Part shown: positions 48,354 through 50,711 of the stretch, one piece after another
Numbering within the stretch: position 1 is the stretch's first letter
How the letters are laid out: each line of letters begins with the position of its first letter
Assembly: GCA_946185345.1 (NCBI GenBank)
Contig: CAMHJC010000004.1
Location: forward strand, 1 to 50,711
Source: an uncultured Clostridia bacterium
GTDB taxonomy: Bacteria; Bacillota; Clostridia; Oscillospirales; Acutalibacteraceae
Length of the DNA stretch: 50,711 nt
Reading direction: 5' to 3'
Program-made: the position numbers and the translations under genes
The notes under the pieces: model-generated
Database searches by the model: none
The model's input: only the letters and a program-made list of their open reading frames with translations
What the model was told of the DNA's origin: nothing

Positions 48354-50582
48354 TTGGCACCCAAAAAAAGAAAATCCGCGCCGCAGAAATCCTCTATGAG
48401 CGGCTACATCAAGGGCGCTGGCGAGGTTGTATCTCAGGCAATCGTTGACACGCTTGAAGGCAATTACATGCCCTACGCCATGAGCGTTATCATGAGCCGC
48501 GCCATCCCGGAGATTGACGGCTTCAAGCCGTCTCACCGAAAACTTCTCTACACCATGTACAAAATGGGCCTTCTCACTGGCGCCCGTCAGAAATCCTCCA
48601 AAATTGCCGGCTCCACCATGGCGCTCAATCCTCACGGAGACGCTGCGATTTATGACACAATGGTGCGAATGACGGTGGCTTACGAAGCGCTGCTTCATCC
48701 TTATGTCGATTCCAAAGGTTCTTTCGGCAAGGCGTATTCCAGAGACACGCAGGCTGCTGCCTCCCGATACACCGAAGCCAAGCTGGCGGCCATCTCCGCC
48801 GAGCTTTTCCGTGACATTGACAGCGACGCGGTTGACATGGTGGACAATTTTGACAACACCATGAAGGAGCCTTCCCTGCTTCCGGTTACCTTTCCGGCTA
48901 TTCTCTGCAACAGCAATACCGGCATTGCGGTCGGCATGGCCAGCTCCATCTGTTCATTCAACCTCAATGAGCTGATTGAAACCACCATTCAGCTGCTCAA
49001 AAATCCAAAGCACGACATAAGCTCCACCCTTCTGGCGCCTGACTTTCCCGGCGGCGGTCAGATTATCTACAACAAGGACGAACTGGAAAAGGTTTATCAT
49101 ACCGGACGAGGAAGCATTAAAGTCCGTGCAAGATACACCTACGATCGTGAGGCCAACTGTATTGACATCACGCAGATTCCTCCCACTACCACTTGCGAAC
49201 AGATTATCGAGAAAGTCATCGATTTGGTCAAAAACAGCAAAATCAAGGAAATATCCGACATCCGTGACGAACAGGGTCTGCACGGTCTGAGAATTACCAT
49301 CGACTTAAAGCGAGGCGCCGATCCGGACAAACTCATGCAAAAGCTTTACAAGCTGACCACTCTGGAGGACGGCTTCGCATGCAACTTCAACGTCCTGATT
49401 GACGGCTCTCCGAGGGTGCTTGGCGTGGACGGACTGCTGGACGAATGGATTAAATTCCGCATGAATTGCGTGCAGCGCCGTACCGCGTTCACACTGGGCA
49501 AGAAAAAGGAAAAACTCCACCTGCTAGAAGGTCTGCAAAAGATTCTTCTCGACATTGACAAGGCCATCAGAATCATTCGTGAAACCGAGGAAGAAGCCGA
49601 CGTGGTGCCTAATCTGATGAAAGGCTTTGACATCGACGAAGTGCAGGCGGAATACGTTGCCGAAATCAAGCTGCGCCACATCAACCGCGAGTACATTCTC
49701 AAGCGCACGGAGGACATTGAAAACCTGCGCAGCGAAATTGCCGACCTGGAAGAAGTGCTTTCTTCTCCCCAGCGAGTCAAAAAAATCATCATATCCGAAC
49801 TGAAGGACGTCGCTAAGAAATACGGACAGCCTCGCAGAAGCATGATTCTCTACTCTGTGGAAGAAGCCGATGACGATGAAATTTCCTCCGTCCCCGATTA
49901 TCCGGTGAATATATTTGTCACCCAGGAAGGCTATATCAAAAAAATCAGCCCGCAGTCTCTGCGAATGAGCAGCGATCAGAAGCTCAAAGAGGGCGACAGA
50001 ATTATTCAGACTTTTGAGACGCGCAACGTCGCCGAACTGCTCTTTTTCACCGACAAGTGTCAGGTATACAAATCCAAGGCGGCCGATTTCAGCGACACCA
50101 AGGCAAGCGTGCTGGGCGAATATGTGCCTGCCGTTCTGGGAATGGACGAAGACGAGCATGTGAAATATTGCCTGCTCACCACCGATTACAGCGGATATGT
50201 CCTCTTTGCCTATGAAAACGGCAAGGTCGCAAAGGCCGAACTGAATGCCTACGCCACCAAAACCAACCGCCGCAAGCTGCTGGCAGCCTACAGCGACAAA
50301 TCTCCTCTGGTAAACGTACTCCATATCGTGAACGACTGTGATATTCTGATTCGCACCACGAACGACAAGGTGCTGATATTCAATTCCGACGCCGTTCCGG
50401 CAAAGACCCGAAGCGCACAGGGCAATCAGATCATCACGCTGCGCCGGAACGCAAAACTCAGCGAAATGGTCATTTACGCCGAGGGAATGGTCAAAAACGA
50501 ATCAAAATTCCGTCCCAAAAATCTGCCTGCGGCAGGTTCCGCCGATGATTCCCAGCAGGGAAAACAGATGACTCTCATGTGA
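48354..50582 (+). CDS. Type II topoisomerase subunit A (ParC/GyrA-like, divergent)
   Basis: 742 residues. Breakage-reunion domain with AIPEIDGFKPSHRKLLY (50-66), the quinolone-region loop HGDAAIYDTMVRM (94-106) and the catalytic Tyr139 in QAAASRYTEAKL; a coiled-coil tower follows (about 400-480) and a shortened C-terminal beta-propeller region (about 500-710) without an obvious GyrA box, so it is topoisomerase IV-like. The residue equivalent to E. coli GyrA Ser83 is Ala97, a change linked to quinolone insensitivity in gyrases. TTG start at 48354 with AAGGTGAT upstream; a basic N-terminal extension precedes the domain. Confidence 0.92.
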   Translation: MAPKKRKSAPQKSSMSGYIKGAGEVVSQAIVDTLEGNYMPYAMSVIMSRAIPEIDGFKPSHRKLLYTMYKMGLLTGARQKSSKIAGSTMALNPHGDAAIYDTMVRMTVAYEALLHPYVDSKGSFGKAYSRDTQAAASRYTEAKLAAISAELFRDIDSDAVDMVDNFDNTMKEPSLLPVTFPAILCNSNTGIAVGMASSICSFNLNELIETTIQLLKNPKHDISSTLLAPDFPGGGQIIYNKDELEKVYHTGRGSIKVRARYTYDREANCIDITQIPPTTTCEQIIEKVIDLVKNSKIKEISDIRDEQGLHGLRITIDLKRGADPDKLMQKLYKLTTLEDGFACNFNVLIDGSPRVLGVDGLLDEWIKFRMNCVQRRTAFTLGKKKEKLHLLEGLQKILLDIDKAIRIIRETEEEADVVPNLMKGFDIDEVQAEYVAEIKLRHINREYILKRTEDIENLRSEIADLEEVLSSPQRVKKIIISELKDVAKKYGQPRRSMILYSVEEADDDEISSVPDYPVNIFVTQEGYIKKISPQSLRMSSDQKLKEGDRIIQTFETRNVAELLFFTDKCQVYKSKAADFSDTKASVLGEYVPAVLGMDEDEHVKYCLLTTDYSGYVLFAYENGKVAKAELNAYATKTNRRKLLAAYSDKSPLVNVLHIVNDCDILIRTTNDKVLIFNSDAVPAKTRSAQGNQIITLRRNAKLSEMVIYAEGMVKNESKFRPKNLPAAGSADDSQQGKQMTLM

Positions 50583-50610
50583 TTTTTTACAAAACAACAT
50601 ACAAAATGAC

Positions 50611-50656
50611 AACAATGGCAGCGATTCCTTCCGGTTTCACTGCCATTGTTTTTTTA
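50611..50656 (+). terminator. Rho-independent terminator of the topoisomerase operon
   Basis: Perfect 11-bp stem AACAATGGCAG (50611-50621) / CTGCCATTGTT (50640-50650) followed by a T-run. The remaining 55 bp to the window edge show nothing recognisable. Confidence 0.92.
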
Positions 50657-50711
50657 TCTTATACTAATTTTCGGTTGAAAGTAGACAATTATTTGCGAGG
50701 ATATTTTGTGT

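Overview
The window looks like a chromosomal segment of a Gram-positive anaerobe of the class Clostridia, probably near the Ruminococcaceae/Oscillospiraceae. The grounds are the low-GC-type regulation (sigma-A promoters with 17-bp spacers, a T-box leader, a cobalamin riboswitch, ECF-type vitamin transporters), the gene order rimP-nusA-ylxR-L7Ae-infB-rbfA-nrnA-truB-ribF, strong AGGAGG ribosome sites, frequent TTG/GTG starts and an RpoB with a long acidic tail. No species can be named from the sequence alone.

Layout. 1-191 (-) is the 5' end of an IS110-family transposase that runs off the left edge. 326-2765 (+) is a three-gene ABC-2 exporter. 2931-4301 (-) is a polysaccharide pyruvyl transferase-like protein. 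4626-5893 (-) is a B12 module: promoter, cobalamin riboswitch, DUF4430 lipoprotein and ECF substrate-binding subunit. 6023-13745 (+) is rpoB-rpoC with its own promoter, a 230-nt structured leader and a terminator. 13815-14335 is an orphan small protein. 14372-16685 is a methionine T-box and metG. 16789-17910 is a membrane-anchored metallophosphoesterase. 17998-19554 (-) is coaX with an ECF S component, probably for pantothenate. 19608-29960 (-) is the long rimP-nusA-infB-truB-ribF translation operon, ending in a thioesterase and a HAD phosphatase. It is interrupted between nusA and ylxR by a 301-bp MITE-like element with terminal inverted repeats and 13-bp flanking direct repeats.

The most unusual part is 30082-45961 (-), a nearly gap-free ten-gene Ter (tellurium-resistance-like) stress cassette behind a calcium-type P-ATPase. 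In transcription order it encodes the P-ATPase, two TerD proteins, a radical-SAM activase-like protein, a beta-domain/coiled-coil protein, two further coiled-coil proteins (one with an N-terminal membrane segment), a 1223-residue protein with three CbxX/SpoVK-type AAA+ modules, a Ser/Thr kinase-like protein with an FHA-like end, a TerY-like vWA protein and a PP2C phosphatase. The last three match the published TerY-phosphorylation triad. The three coiled-coil proteins, the triple AAA+ ATPase and the radical-SAM protein are the less-described partners. A plausible reading is a calcium- and phosphorylation-controlled, AAA+-driven assembly at the membrane; this is inference.

Divergently from the P-ATPase, 46156-50656 (+) encodes a divergent type II topoisomerase pair (ParE-like then ParC-like) with promoter and terminator. 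No rRNA, tRNA or CRISPR array was seen.
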